This document shows, one piece after another, positions 1-7,117 of a stretch of 64,000 bases of DNA; the stretch's first letter is position 1, and each line of letters starts with the position of its first letter. The position numbers and the translations under genes were made by a program. Where the stretch lies: NCBI GenBank assembly GCA_003426165.1, contig QUAH01000001.1, positions 62,001 to 126,000 of the forward strand. The letters run 5' to 3'. Below the pieces are notes generated by a model. The model worked only from the letters and a program-made list of their open reading frames with translations. It made no database searches and was not told where the DNA came from. Origin of the DNA: Candidatus Saccharicenans subterraneus (GTDB lineage Bacteria; Acidobacteriota; Aminicenantia; Aminicenantales; Saccharicenantaceae).

Positions 1-815
1 CGCAGGTCGGCGATCAGGCCCCACTCAAAGCGAGAGCGGAAGCGGTCTTCCAGGTGCGGAATATCCTTGGGCGGACAGTCGCTGGAAATCACTATCTGCT
101 TCTGGCTGTCGTAGAGATGGTTAAAGGTATGGAAGAATTCTTCCTTGGTTCTCTCCCGGCCAGATATGTAATGGATGTCATCCATCAACAGGACGTCAAC
201 TGCCCGGTACTTCTGCCTGAACTCCAGGATTTTCCCGTACTGGAGATGGTTGATGAGTTCGTTCATGAAGCGCTCGGTGGTAACGTATAGAACTTTAAGC
301 CGGGCATTGCTGCCCATGATCTGATGGCCGATGGCGTTCATCAGGTGGGTCTTGCCCAGCCCGGCCCCGCCGTAGATGTACAGCGGGTTGTAGGACTTGG
401 CCGGGTTCTTGGCCACAGCTATGGCTGCGGCGTGGGCAAATTGATTACAGCTGCCGACGACGAAATTTTCAAAGGTGTAGTTGGGGTTGAGGTTGGCCAC
501 CTGGGTCACCGCCTGGTGGAGCTTTCTCTCGTCAGGAGAATTACGGAGAAAGGAGGCGGGGGTCTCGTCGTAAATGTACTTAATGTCGAAGTTCTTGTTG
601 AATAGTTCCTGGCAGCATTCGTTAATCAGGCGCGAATAGTGGAAACTCAGCCAGTCTTTGAAGTAGGCGTTTGGGACCTTGATGTACAGGGTTTCCCCTT
701 CCTCTCCGATGTAAGAGGTGGGCTCGAACCAGGTTTCGAAGGCCTGTCCCTCAACCCGGTTCTTGACCTCGGCCAGTATCCTGTTCCAGGGATTAACTTT
801 ATCTTCAAACTTCAT
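1..815 (-). CDS. dnaA: DnaA, chromosomal replication initiator (partial, C-terminus beyond window)
   Basis: Replication initiator ATPase that binds DnaA boxes and opens the origin. I translated it from the reverse strand: it starts at the ATG at 815-813 (MKFEDKVNPWNR) and stays open to base 1, giving about 271 residues. Visible parts are the N-terminal domain I, a short linker, and the AAA+ domain with Walker A GGAGLGKTH near residues 148-156 and Walker B LLMDDIHY near 210. The C-terminal helix-turn-helix that reads the DnaA box lies outside the window. DnaA-box-like sequences and a promoter lie immediately upstream, suggesting autoregulation or an adjacent origin. Identity is very secure. 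Confidence 0.96.
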   Translation of the reverse strand, partial: MKFEDKVNPWNRILAEVKNRVEGQAFETWFEPTSYIGEEGETLYIKVPNAYFKDWLSFHYSRLINECCQELFNKNFDIKYIYDETPASFLRNSPDERKLHQAVTQVANLNPNYTFENFVVGSCNQFAHAAAIAVAKNPAKSYNPLYIYGGAGLGKTHLMNAIGHQIMGSNARLKVLYVTTERFMNELINHLQYGKILEFRQKYRAVDVLLMDDIHYISGRERTKEEFFHTFNHLYDSQKQIVISSDCPPKDIPHLEDRFRSRFEWGLIADL

Positions 816-960
816 GACGCGCCAAAAGATTTCCACAAAATTTTCCACAACTGTGGAAAACGCCCCCGCCGGTAAAACTGGTGGGGGAATCGCCAAAAAT
901 ATTACCACCTGGCCGGTCAGAATTCAAGAAAATTTTTAAATAATTTCAAAACAAAAACCA
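816..960. other. Candidate oriC / DnaA-box region upstream of dnaA
   Basis: Two perfect TTTTCCACA boxes lie head to head at 841-849 and 852-860, with a partial third copy (ATTTCCACA) at 829-837. A stem-loop follows at 863-887 (10 bp including two G-U pairs, loop TAAAA). An A+T-rich block at about 920-960 contrasts with the GC-rich surroundings and could be an unwinding element. TTTTCCACA is a known variant of the DnaA box in some phyla. The alternative is that these boxes serve only dnaA autoregulation, because they fall in the predicted dnaA leader. The rest of the 303-base gap to rpmB holds only the promoters listed. Confidence 0.5.
899..927 (-). promoter_or_regulatory. Predicted dnaA promoter
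   Basis: On the reverse strand TTGAAT (927-922) is separated by 17 bases from TAATAT (904-899). The predicted transcript would start near 892 and carry the stem-loop and the DnaA boxes in a leader of about 75 bases before the dnaA ATG. Confidence 0.5.
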
Positions 961-1086
961 GAAGCAGGGCGAGTTATGTGCTGACCGCGTTTCTGGCGGG
1001 GTGGCCACCGCCGGGAAGGGGGCCACGGGTCATTGGTCTGCAGCCGGCTGGCCTCCGCCCGCAGCCTAAAAAGTTACCGCCCTCAG

Positions 1087-1115
1087 TTGCGCCGGGCCAT
1101 TTTTTATGCTATACA
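1087..1115 (+). promoter_or_regulatory. Predicted rpmB promoter (extended -10)
   Basis: TTGCGC at 1087-1092, a 17-base spacer, and TATACA at 1110-1115 preceded by TGC (extended -10). It lies about 50 bases upstream of the rpmB ATG. Confidence 0.5.
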
Positions 1116-1163
1116 GATATTTCCAAAAGAGAACGGTAAATCTCAAGAAAGCGAGACAATCAC

Positions 1164-1355
1164 ATGGCCAGAGAATGTCATATCTGCCATAAAGGACCGA
1201 TTTTTGGACACAGCATCAGCCATTCCAACAAGGCTTCGGCGAAAAAATGGAGCGCCAACCTCCAGCGGGTTAAAGCCAGGACGGAAGACGGTGTCCGGAC
1301 CATCTGGGTCTGCACCCGCTGCCTGCGCTCGGGCCGGGTCCAGAAAGCGGTCTGA
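1164..1355 (+). CDS. rpmB: 50S ribosomal protein L28
   Basis: Small basic protein of the large ribosomal subunit, 63 residues, normal for L28. It starts MARECHICHKGP and has two CxxC pairs (CHIC near residues 5-8 and CTRC near 50-53), as in zinc-binding L28 forms, plus the typical GHSISHSN segment. The ATG at 1164 fits the family N-terminus. It is a single-gene unit facing away from dnaA and ends two bases before the end of the convergent rel gene, so the two transcripts may overlap at their 3' ends. L28 rather than L34 (rpmH) beside dnaA is less usual. Confidence 0.95.
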   Translation: MARECHICHKGPIFGHSISHSNKASAKKWSANLQRVKARTEDGVRTIWVCTRCLRSGRVQKAV

Positions 1356-1357
1356 GT

Positions 1358-3517
1358 TCAAGCCCTTTCCACCGAATCGATTTCTTTCAACCGGCTGATC
1401 TTGTCTTTGATTTTCTGAAGGTGGTCGAGGTCTTCGATCGTGATTTCCAGCGAGATGCAGGCCCGCCCGTCGCCGCTGGTGCTGACCTCGGCCCTGGAAA
1501 TATTTCCTTTCTGCTCGGCCACGGCTGAAGCCACCCGGGCCAGCACTCCCGGCGAATCTTTGGCCCTGATGAGCAATCTGGCCCGGAAGGTTCCGCGAAA
1601 GGCCGGGTCCCAGGCCACCTCCACCAGGCGCTGGCTGTCAAGTATTTCCTTCTGGACCAGGTAGCAGCGCTGGGCATGGACGGTCAAGCCCTTGCCGGTG
1701 GTCAGGTAGCCGACCACCGATTCGCCCTTGATGGGAGCGCAGCAGCGGGCCAGGGTGATCATCTGCTCGTCGAGGTTCTTTATCATCAGACCCTGGGCCG
1801 GGCCGCGACCCGAAAATTTTTCCACCATCTTTTTTAAGATCCCCGGCGGGGGCGTTTCTTCGGACAGCTGTCCCCAGGCCAGCCTTTCCATGAATTTTTT
1901 ATCGATGACTATCTTGCCCAGGCCCGCCAGGAGGAAAAAATCTTCCAGGCTATTGAGGCGTAGCCTGAACTCCTGGGCCAGCCTGTCCTTCAGGGCGGAT
2001 TCCGAGTGCAGCTCGGCCGGCAGCTTGAATTTCCTGGTCTCTTTTTCCCAGAGACGCTGGCCGAGTTCGATGGCTCTTTTTCTGGTCTTGAGGTTAAGGA
2101 ATTTTTTAATTTGCTGCCGGGCCGAGGCCGTGGCCACCCAGTTCAGCCAGCTGCGGTGGGGACTGCGGTCAGGCGAGGTGATGATCTCCACGATGTCGCC
2201 GGTCTTGAGCTGGGTGCGCAGCGGCATGGCTTCGCCGTTGATCCTGGCTTCCCTGGCTTTGAGGCCGATTTCGGTGTGGATCTTGAAGGCAAAATCCAGG
2301 GCGGTGGCTCCGGGCGGCAGGTTTATGACCTTGCCTTTGGGGGTGAAGGCATAAATCTCTTCGGGAATGAGGTTGATCTTCAGGTTTTTCAGAAACTCCC
2401 GTGGATTCTTTTGTTCGCTGAACAGGGCGGCGATCTCCCGCAACCACTGCAACCTCTGGTCTTCGCCGGCCAGCCCGGTGGGCGCTCCTTCCTTGTATTT
2501 CCAGTGGGCGGCGATTCCGTTTTCGGCCAGCTCGTGCATCTCCCGGGTCCGGATCTGAATTTCAAAGGTCTGCTTGTTTTCGGTGATGATGGTGGTATGC
2601 AGGGACTGATAGAGGTTGGGCTTGGGCATGGCGATAAAATCGCGGAAACGTTGCGGCAGGTGCGGCCAGCGCTGGTGGATGATGCCCAGGGCCGAGTAGC
2701 AGTTTTTCACCGAATCGGTGATGATCCTCAGGGCCAGGAAATCGTAGACCTGGTCAAAATCTATGCCCTTCTTTTTCATCTTGGAATAGACACTGTAGAG
2801 CCGCTTGATCCGGACCTGGATTTCGGCCGGGATGCCGTTTTCCTTGAGCAGCTGCTCCATAACCTTCTTCAGTTTCTTTAGTTCCTTTTCTCCCTTTTTC
2901 AATTCGGGCTCAACCAGGGCCACCATGCGGAAGTACTCGTCCGGTTCCACATAGCGGAAGGACAGGTCCTCCAGCTCGGCCCGGATGCGGCCCATGCCCA
3001 GGCGGTTGGCGATGGGGGCATAGATTTCCAGGGTTTCCTGGGCAATGCGCCGCTGCTTGTCCTCGCTCAGGTAATGCAGGGTCTTGAGGTTGTGCCAGCG
3101 GTCGGCCAGCTTGATGAAAATGACCCGCAGGTCGTCGGTCATGGCCAGGATGATTTTTCTGATGGTTTCGGCCCGGGTTTCTTCGGGCGAGGCATCCTCA
3201 ACCCGGCTGATCTTGGTCACCCCCTCCACCAGGGTGGCCACCTCTCGCCCGAAATTTTCCCGGATCTCGGCCAGGGTGACCTCGGTGTCTTCCAGGACGT
3301 CATGGAGCAGTCCGGCCACCAGGGTGGTCAGGTCCAGGTTCATCTCGGCCAGGATGTTGGTAACCTCGAGCGGATGGCTGAGGTAGGGCTCGCCCGACCG
3401 GCGAATCTGTCCCTTGTGAGCCCGGGCCGCAAAGACGTAGGCTTTTTGCAGAACCCGCAGGTCTTTTTCCGAATACTGGCCCTGGATTTTTTCGACTATG
3501 TCATCAAAGCGGATCAT
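1358..3517 (-). CDS. rel: Bifunctional (p)ppGpp synthetase/hydrolase (Rel/SpoT family)
   Basis: Makes and degrades the stringent-response alarmone (p)ppGpp in the cytosol. The 719 residues have the full long-RSH layout: an HD hydrolase domain (H48, HD at 72-73, LAD near 137-139), a nucleotidyltransferase domain (about 235-345), a TGS domain (about 388-447), a helical region, and a C-terminal ACT domain (about 645-719). The hydrolase metal-binding residues are intact, which points to a bifunctional enzyme rather than a RelA-type synthetase only. It is the last gene of a leftward group with the GT9 gene (30-base gap) and fmdB. The ATG at 3517 is preceded by a weak AGGGAA ribosome site. Confidence 0.95.
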   Translation of the reverse strand: MIRFDDIVEKIQGQYSEKDLRVLQKAYVFAARAHKGQIRRSGEPYLSHPLEVTNILAEMNLDLTTLVAGLLHDVLEDTEVTLAEIRENFGREVATLVEGVTKISRVEDASPEETRAETIRKIILAMTDDLRVIFIKLADRWHNLKTLHYLSEDKQRRIAQETLEIYAPIANRLGMGRIRAELEDLSFRYVEPDEYFRMVALVEPELKKGEKELKKLKKVMEQLLKENGIPAEIQVRIKRLYSVYSKMKKKGIDFDQVYDFLALRIITDSVKNCYSALGIIHQRWPHLPQRFRDFIAMPKPNLYQSLHTTIITENKQTFEIQIRTREMHELAENGIAAHWKYKEGAPTGLAGEDQRLQWLREIAALFSEQKNPREFLKNLKINLIPEEIYAFTPKGKVINLPPGATALDFAFKIHTEIGLKAREARINGEAMPLRTQLKTGDIVEIITSPDRSPHRSWLNWVATASARQQIKKFLNLKTRKRAIELGQRLWEKETRKFKLPAELHSESALKDRLAQEFRLRLNSLEDFFLLAGLGKIVIDKKFMERLAWGQLSEETPPPGILKKMVEKFSGRGPAQGLMIKNLDEQMITLARCCAPIKGESVVGYLTTGKGLTVHAQRCYLVQKEILDSQRLVEVAWDPAFRGTFRARLLIRAKDSPGVLARVASAVAEQKGNISRAEVSTSGDGRACISLEITIEDLDHLQKIKDKISRLKEIDSVERA

Positions 3518-3547
3518 GTTCCCTGAAAGCCTGAATCCTAAATAACG

Positions 3548-4552
3548 CTATCCGGCCAGAAAGGAAGCGATGACCTCATAGACTTCCCCGGCCGAGATGC
3601 TGTGCAGGCAGCGATGGTCGTAAGGGCAGGCCTTATAACTGCAGGGGGCGCAGGGAGCGGGTTTGTGGAGCGCCACCGCCGGGGGCTGCGAAGGGCCGGA
3701 GATATGGGGGTCGGTAGGGCCGTAAAGTCCGACCACCGGTGTTCCCAGCAGGTTGGCCAGATGGGTCAGCCCGCTATCGTTGCCCAGGAAGACCCTGGCC
3801 CCGGCTATTACCCCGGCCGTTTCTTCCAGGCTGAGCCGGCCGCTGACATCTACCAGCCGCCCCTCGAAACCGTCCAGCAGAGCCCGGCTGGTCTCGCGGC
3901 TGGCGCTGGAGCCGACCAGCAGAACCTGCAGCTGGCGGTCCAGAAGTTGCTGTATCAGCTCCCTCTGCCGGCTTACCGGCCAGACCCTGGCCGGGCCAAA
4001 GCCTGACCCTGGTTTTATGACCACGGTGGCCTGGTCGGGAGAGAAGCCGGCCTGCTTCAGGCGCTCCAGTGCCTGCTGACGGTAACTCTCAGGCAGGGTC
4101 AGACGCAATGGCCGGTCGGAGATTTTGAGGCCCAGTGCTTCCAGCAGCTTCAGGTAATGAAATTTCAGGTGCAGCTGGGGGTCGGTGGCCCGGAGATGGC
4201 TCTTTTTGGTCAGCATGAAACCACGGCCCTCGCGGTCATAGCCCCAGCGCTGGGGAATCCTGGCCAGGTAGAAAAGCAGGGCCGAGGCAAATGATTCATC
4301 CAGCAGGAGGCCCAGGTCGAAGTTCATTTTTTTAAGCCGGGAGGAGGCTCGCTTCAGGCCGGAGATGTCCTTGAAGTCGGGCAGACTGATCACCCGGTAG
4401 CCCGGGCTCACCTTTTGAAAAAAATCGGCGTAAGCGGGCGGGGGCAGAATGGCAATTTCCGCTGCCGGGAAATTCTCCTCCAGAGATTTCAAACAGGGGA
4501 AAGCCAGGAGGGAAGCCCCCAGGGTATGGGGCAGGTAAACCAGGATTTTCAT
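3548..4552 (-). CDS. waaF: Glycosyltransferase family 9, heptosyltransferase II-like
   Basis: Predicted inner-membrane-associated enzyme that transfers heptose, or a related sugar, to the lipopolysaccharide core. The 334 residues begin MKILVYLPHTLGAS, the GT9 N-terminal nucleotide-fold strand. They carry a GSGFGPARVWP acceptor-site segment near 180-195, NDSGLTHLA near 260, and a C-terminal cysteine cluster CAPCSYKACPYDHRC like that of WaaF proteins. The gene sits between fmdB and rel in one leftward unit. The exact sugar cannot be read from sequence, so the symbol is by family resemblance; a GT9 of unknown acceptor is the alternative. Confidence 0.82.
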   Translation of the reverse strand: MKILVYLPHTLGASLLAFPCLKSLEENFPAAEIAILPPPAYADFFQKVSPGYRVISLPDFKDISGLKRASSRLKKMNFDLGLLLDESFASALLFYLARIPQRWGYDREGRGFMLTKKSHLRATDPQLHLKFHYLKLLEALGLKISDRPLRLTLPESYRQQALERLKQAGFSPDQATVVIKPGSGFGPARVWPVSRQRELIQQLLDRQLQVLLVGSSASRETSRALLDGFEGRLVDVSGRLSLEETAGVIAGARVFLGNDSGLTHLANLLGTPVVGLYGPTDPHISGPSQPPAVALHKPAPCAPCSYKACPYDHRCLHSISAGEVYEVIASFLAG

Positions 4553-4591
4553 CAGGTTAATTCTAAGCTGACCTCAGGGAGTTGTCAAAAA

Positions 4592-4882
4592 TTATTTCTC
4601 CGGGGTCTTCTCGGAGGCCCGGTCTGCAGGCTTTTCGGCCGGCTTCTTTTCCCGGCCGGTTTTTTGCTGCCCGTTCTGGCCGTTGCCGCCGGCCGGGGAA
4701 TTCTTGTGGGCATAATCGGTAATGTACCAGCCCGAGCCCTTGAACTGAATGGCCGGGCTGGAAACCAGCCGGCACAGGCTCCCGCCGCACTCCGGGCATA
4801 TATCCAGGGGCCTGGCATTTAATTTTTGCAGGACCTCAAACCGTTTATGGCATTGCTGGCATTGGTATTCGTACAAAGGCAT
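4592..4882 (-). CDS. FmdB-family zinc ribbon protein
   Basis: Small putative regulatory zinc ribbon protein of 96 residues. It begins MPLYEYQCQQCHKRFEV with a second pair CPECGG near 34-39, together a CxxC-x(n)-CxxC zinc ribbon as in the FmdB family. A short conserved segment FKGSGWYITDY follows, then a low-complexity Lys/Gly/Pro-rich tail. FmdB proteins were named for formamidase and amide-related operons, but the family is broad and mostly uncharacterised. It is the first gene of the leftward unit running to the GT9 gene and rel, under the promoter at 4931-4959. Confidence 0.85.
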   Translation of the reverse strand: MPLYEYQCQQCHKRFEVLQKLNARPLDICPECGGSLCRLVSSPAIQFKGSGWYITDYAHKNSPAGGNGQNGQQKTGREKKPAEKPADRASEKTPEK

Positions 4883-4930
4883 CTTCCGACTCCTCGTCTC
4901 GGTCAGAAAGTTGGCTGAAATTTTTGATTT

Positions 4931-4959
4931 ATTATAGCAGAAAAAGGCCTGGAAGGTAA
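4931..4959 (-). promoter_or_regulatory. Predicted promoter of the fmdB-GT9-rel unit
   Basis: On the reverse strand TTACCT (4959-4954), a 17-base spacer ending in TGC, and a perfect TATAAT (4936-4931). The TGC before the hexamer makes it an extended -10 promoter. It is the only strong promoter seen upstream of rel. Confidence 0.6.
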
Positions 4960-5032
4960 CTGGTGACTGAAGCCAGAGTAAGACTGTATGCTCAGGCTTC
5001 CTTTAACCCCCCTTGGTATGTTTTATCCGGGC

Positions 5033-5167
5033 TCAGACTAATCGGTCAGAATCGTCCTGGAACTTGGGGATGCGAGATTTGAGTTTCTCCTTGCCAAAAT
5101 GGAAGCCCAGCAGGAAGGTGGAAAAAATTCCGAGCAAAAGCAACAGGAACTTGAAGAATTTTTTCAT
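5033..5167 (-). CDS. 44-residue single-pass membrane microprotein, hypothetical
   Basis: Reverse-strand reading from the ATG at 5167-5165 gives 44 residues beginning MKKFFKFLLLLLGIF, then TFLLGFHFGKEKL, and ending in an acidic tail, with a TGA at 5035-5033. The pattern is one hydrophobic helix (about residues 5-22) with a positively charged start and a charged C-terminal tail, typical of small bacterial membrane proteins. A weak GAGA ribosome site precedes the ATG. It lies back to back with the MEMO-AMMECR1 gene. I do not recognise a family. Conservation in relatives would be the deciding evidence, since an ORF this short could arise by chance. Confidence 0.5.
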   Translation of the reverse strand: MKKFFKFLLLLLGIFSTFLLGFHFGKEKLKSRIPKFQDDSDRLV

Positions 5168-5278
5168 GGTTCTCTTTGCTATTAAATTTTTCACTAATTT
5201 TCTCTAAAAGTCAACCTCCGGTGCCAGGTTTTTATCAATTTTTTAAAATATTTTTGTTCCTCCGGGTGAGGCAGACAT

Positions 5279-5307
5279 TTGCCGGAACGAAGCCAAAATC
5301 ATACAAT
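5279..5307 (+). promoter_or_regulatory. Predicted promoter of the MEMO-AMMECR1 gene
   Basis: TTGCCG at 5279-5284, a 17-base spacer and TACAAT at 5302-5307. The predicted start would leave a leader of only about 10 bases, just enough for the GGAGG at 5314-5318. Confidence 0.4.
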
Positions 5308-5323
5308 AAGAGGGGAGGCAGAA

Positions 5324-6769
5324 ATGAACCGCAGGACCGGTCTCATGGCTATCTGTCTTTGGCTGGTATTCTGGGGTCTGGCCGTCCCGGCTACCGGGCA
5401 GGGAGTCAGGAAGCCGGCCTGGGCCGGCCAGTTTTATGAGTCCGACCCGTCCCGTTTGAGCCGGCAACTCGAGGTCTGGCTTGATTCGGCTGAGCTCAAG
5501 CCCGTGGCCGGCCAGGTGGTGGGACTGATCGTCCCACATGCCGGCTATGTCTATTCAGCCAGGGTGGCGGCGGTTGGCTATCGGCTGGTGAGAAACCTGG
5601 AGGTGGAGACCGTGGTCATCATCGGGCCCTCCCACCAGCTGGCCTTCGAAGGCTGTTCCATTTACCTGCGGGGTGGTTTTGAAACCCCCCTGGGGGTGGC
5701 CGAGGTGGATGAAACCCTGGCCAGGGAGCTGGCCCGATATTCCGGATTTGGCTATATTCCAGAAGCTCACGACCGCGAGCATTCGGTGGAAGTTCAGGTA
5801 CCGTTTATCCAGAAAGTATTTCCCCGGGCCAGGATTGTGCCGGTGGTCATGGGCAACCAGACGGAAATGACGATTCAGGCGTTAGCCGGGGCCCTGGTTC
5901 GGGCCACCAAGGGCAGGAAAGTGCTGGTGGTCGCTTCCACCGACCTGTCTCATTTTCTGGGACGGGCTCAGGCCAATGAGCGCGACCGGAAGACGATAGA
6001 GCTGATTCAAAAGTTAGACCTGAAGACACTCGGCCGCCAGGTTGAAAGGCACGAAAACCTCATGTGCGGCGGGGGCCCGGTGCTGGCCCTGCTACATTAC
6101 GCCCGTAAGATGGGTCCGGCCCGGGTGGCCACGTTGTCCTATTCAGACTCGGCTGCGGCCGGAGGACCGGACGACCGGGTGGTGGGGTATCTGTCGGCCG
6201 CGGTTTATCTGGAATCAGCCCAGATGGGGCTCGACCTGACCCCCGAGGAAAAAAAGGAATTACTGGCGCTGGCCCGCCTGGCCATTGAAACCTACCTGGC
6301 CACCGGAAAAATCCCGGCCTATCAGCCGGCCTCACCCCGCCTGGAAACCAGGGCCGGGGCCTTTGTCACCCTGAAGCAAGAACATCAGCTCCGGGGCTGC
6401 ATCGGCTTTGCCGAGCCCCTGTTTCCTCTGTGGGAGACGGTGGCCCAGGCGGCCGTCCTGGCCGCCACCGAGGACCCCAGGTTCCCCCCGCTGAGAAAAT
6501 CCGAACTCCCGGGCCTGCGGATTGAAATTTCTGTCCTGGGTCCGCTGCAACCAGTTTTGGATGTTTCTGAAATCAAGGTCGGCCGCCACGGCCTGGTAAT
6601 TAAAGAAGGGCAGAGAAGCGGACTGCTGCTGCCCCAGGTGGCCACGGAGCTGGGCTGGGACCGACAGACGTTCCTCCGGGAAGTATGTCGCAAGGCCGGG
6701 TTGCCGGATAACGCCTGGAAAAATTCCAGGGGTTTGTTCAAATTTGAAGCCATTGTCTTCCAGGAGTAA
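5324..6769 (+). CDS. Exported MEMO1-AMMECR1 fusion protein (AmmeMemoRadiSam B+A)
   Basis: A 481-residue fusion of two partners of the AmmeMemoRadiSam set. An N-terminal hydrophobic segment (about 5-25, ending PATGQ) looks like a signal peptide. Residues about 30-300 are a MEMO/class III dioxygenase-like domain keeping PHAGY (H72), GPSHQ (H104), STDLSH (D207, H210) and C248, matching the metal-site residues of human MEMO1 (H49, H81, D189, H192, C244). Residues about 310-480 are an AMMECR1 domain with its hallmark LRGCIG (356-361). The start at 5324 is chosen for the GGAGG five bases upstream; an in-frame start at 5279 lacks one. The radical SAM partner is not in the window. The biochemical role is unknown, and the predicted export is unusual. 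Confidence 0.88.
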   Translation: MNRRTGLMAICLWLVFWGLAVPATGQGVRKPAWAGQFYESDPSRLSRQLEVWLDSAELKPVAGQVVGLIVPHAGYVYSARVAAVGYRLVRNLEVETVVIIGPSHQLAFEGCSIYLRGGFETPLGVAEVDETLARELARYSGFGYIPEAHDREHSVEVQVPFIQKVFPRARIVPVVMGNQTEMTIQALAGALVRATKGRKVLVVASTDLSHFLGRAQANERDRKTIELIQKLDLKTLGRQVERHENLMCGGGPVLALLHYARKMGPARVATLSYSDSAAAGGPDDRVVGYLSAAVYLESAQMGLDLTPEEKKELLALARLAIETYLATGKIPAYQPASPRLETRAGAFVTLKQEHQLRGCIGFAEPLFPLWETVAQAAVLAATEDPRFPPLRKSELPGLRIEISVLGPLQPVLDVSEIKVGRHGLVIKEGQRSGLLLPQVATELGWDRQTFLREVCRKAGLPDNAWKNSRGLFKFEAIVFQE

Positions 6770-6786
6770 ACCCCGGACGGGCCTGG

Positions 6787-6815
6787 TTGCTAAACTTCGG
6801 GCTTAAACTTATAAT
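6787..6815 (+). promoter_or_regulatory. Predicted promoter of the 85-residue membrane protein and downstream genes
   Basis: TTGCTA at 6787-6792, a 17-base spacer and a perfect TATAAT at 6810-6815. It may drive the run from 6833 through ispE and prs. Confidence 0.6.
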
Positions 6816-6832
6816 TAGAGTGGAAGGCTAAC

Positions 6833-7090
6833 ATGAGCTGGACAATTTATGCCATCCTTATTATTTTCGGCCTGTTCATCATCCTGATGATCATCAACCC
6901 CAACCTGTCCTGTTTTGGCAGAAGAATCAGATCTCCCTTTTATCCGATGACCCGGAAGAAAAAAATGCGGGCTGTATCCAAGGATTATAAATTCGAGCTG
7001 GGAACGCCGGGAGCTAAACCCGGGCCGTCTCAGCAGCCTGACCAGGCTAAAAAGCCAAAAGCAGAGGACTACGGGTTCAAGCTGGACTGA
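6833..7090 (+). CDS. Small single-pass membrane protein, hypothetical
   Basis: The 85 residues have one N-terminal transmembrane helix (about 4-24, YAILIIFGLFIILMII), then a basic stretch, then a Pro/Lys/Gln-rich tail. A short motif occurs twice: KDYKFELG near residues 49-56 and EDYGFKLD at the C-terminus. I do not recognise a family. The basic patch after the helix suggests the tail is cytosolic by the positive-inside rule. The gene has its own promoter upstream and precedes the LolB-like gene by 27 bases, but nothing shows a functional tie. Confidence 0.65.
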   Translation: MSWTIYAILIIFGLFIILMIINPNLSCFGRRIRSPFYPMTRKKKMRAVSKDYKFELGTPGAKPGPSQQPDQAKKPKAEDYGFKLD

Positions 7091-7117
7091 GCAGCTGACC
7101 GGAACTGAGGAGTGGCG

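Noticed and set aside
5013..5207. 64-codon forward frame over the 44-residue reverse ORF
   Set aside because: It has no ribosome site. The reverse ORF has a coherent membrane-helix pattern, whereas this one is a mixed translation.
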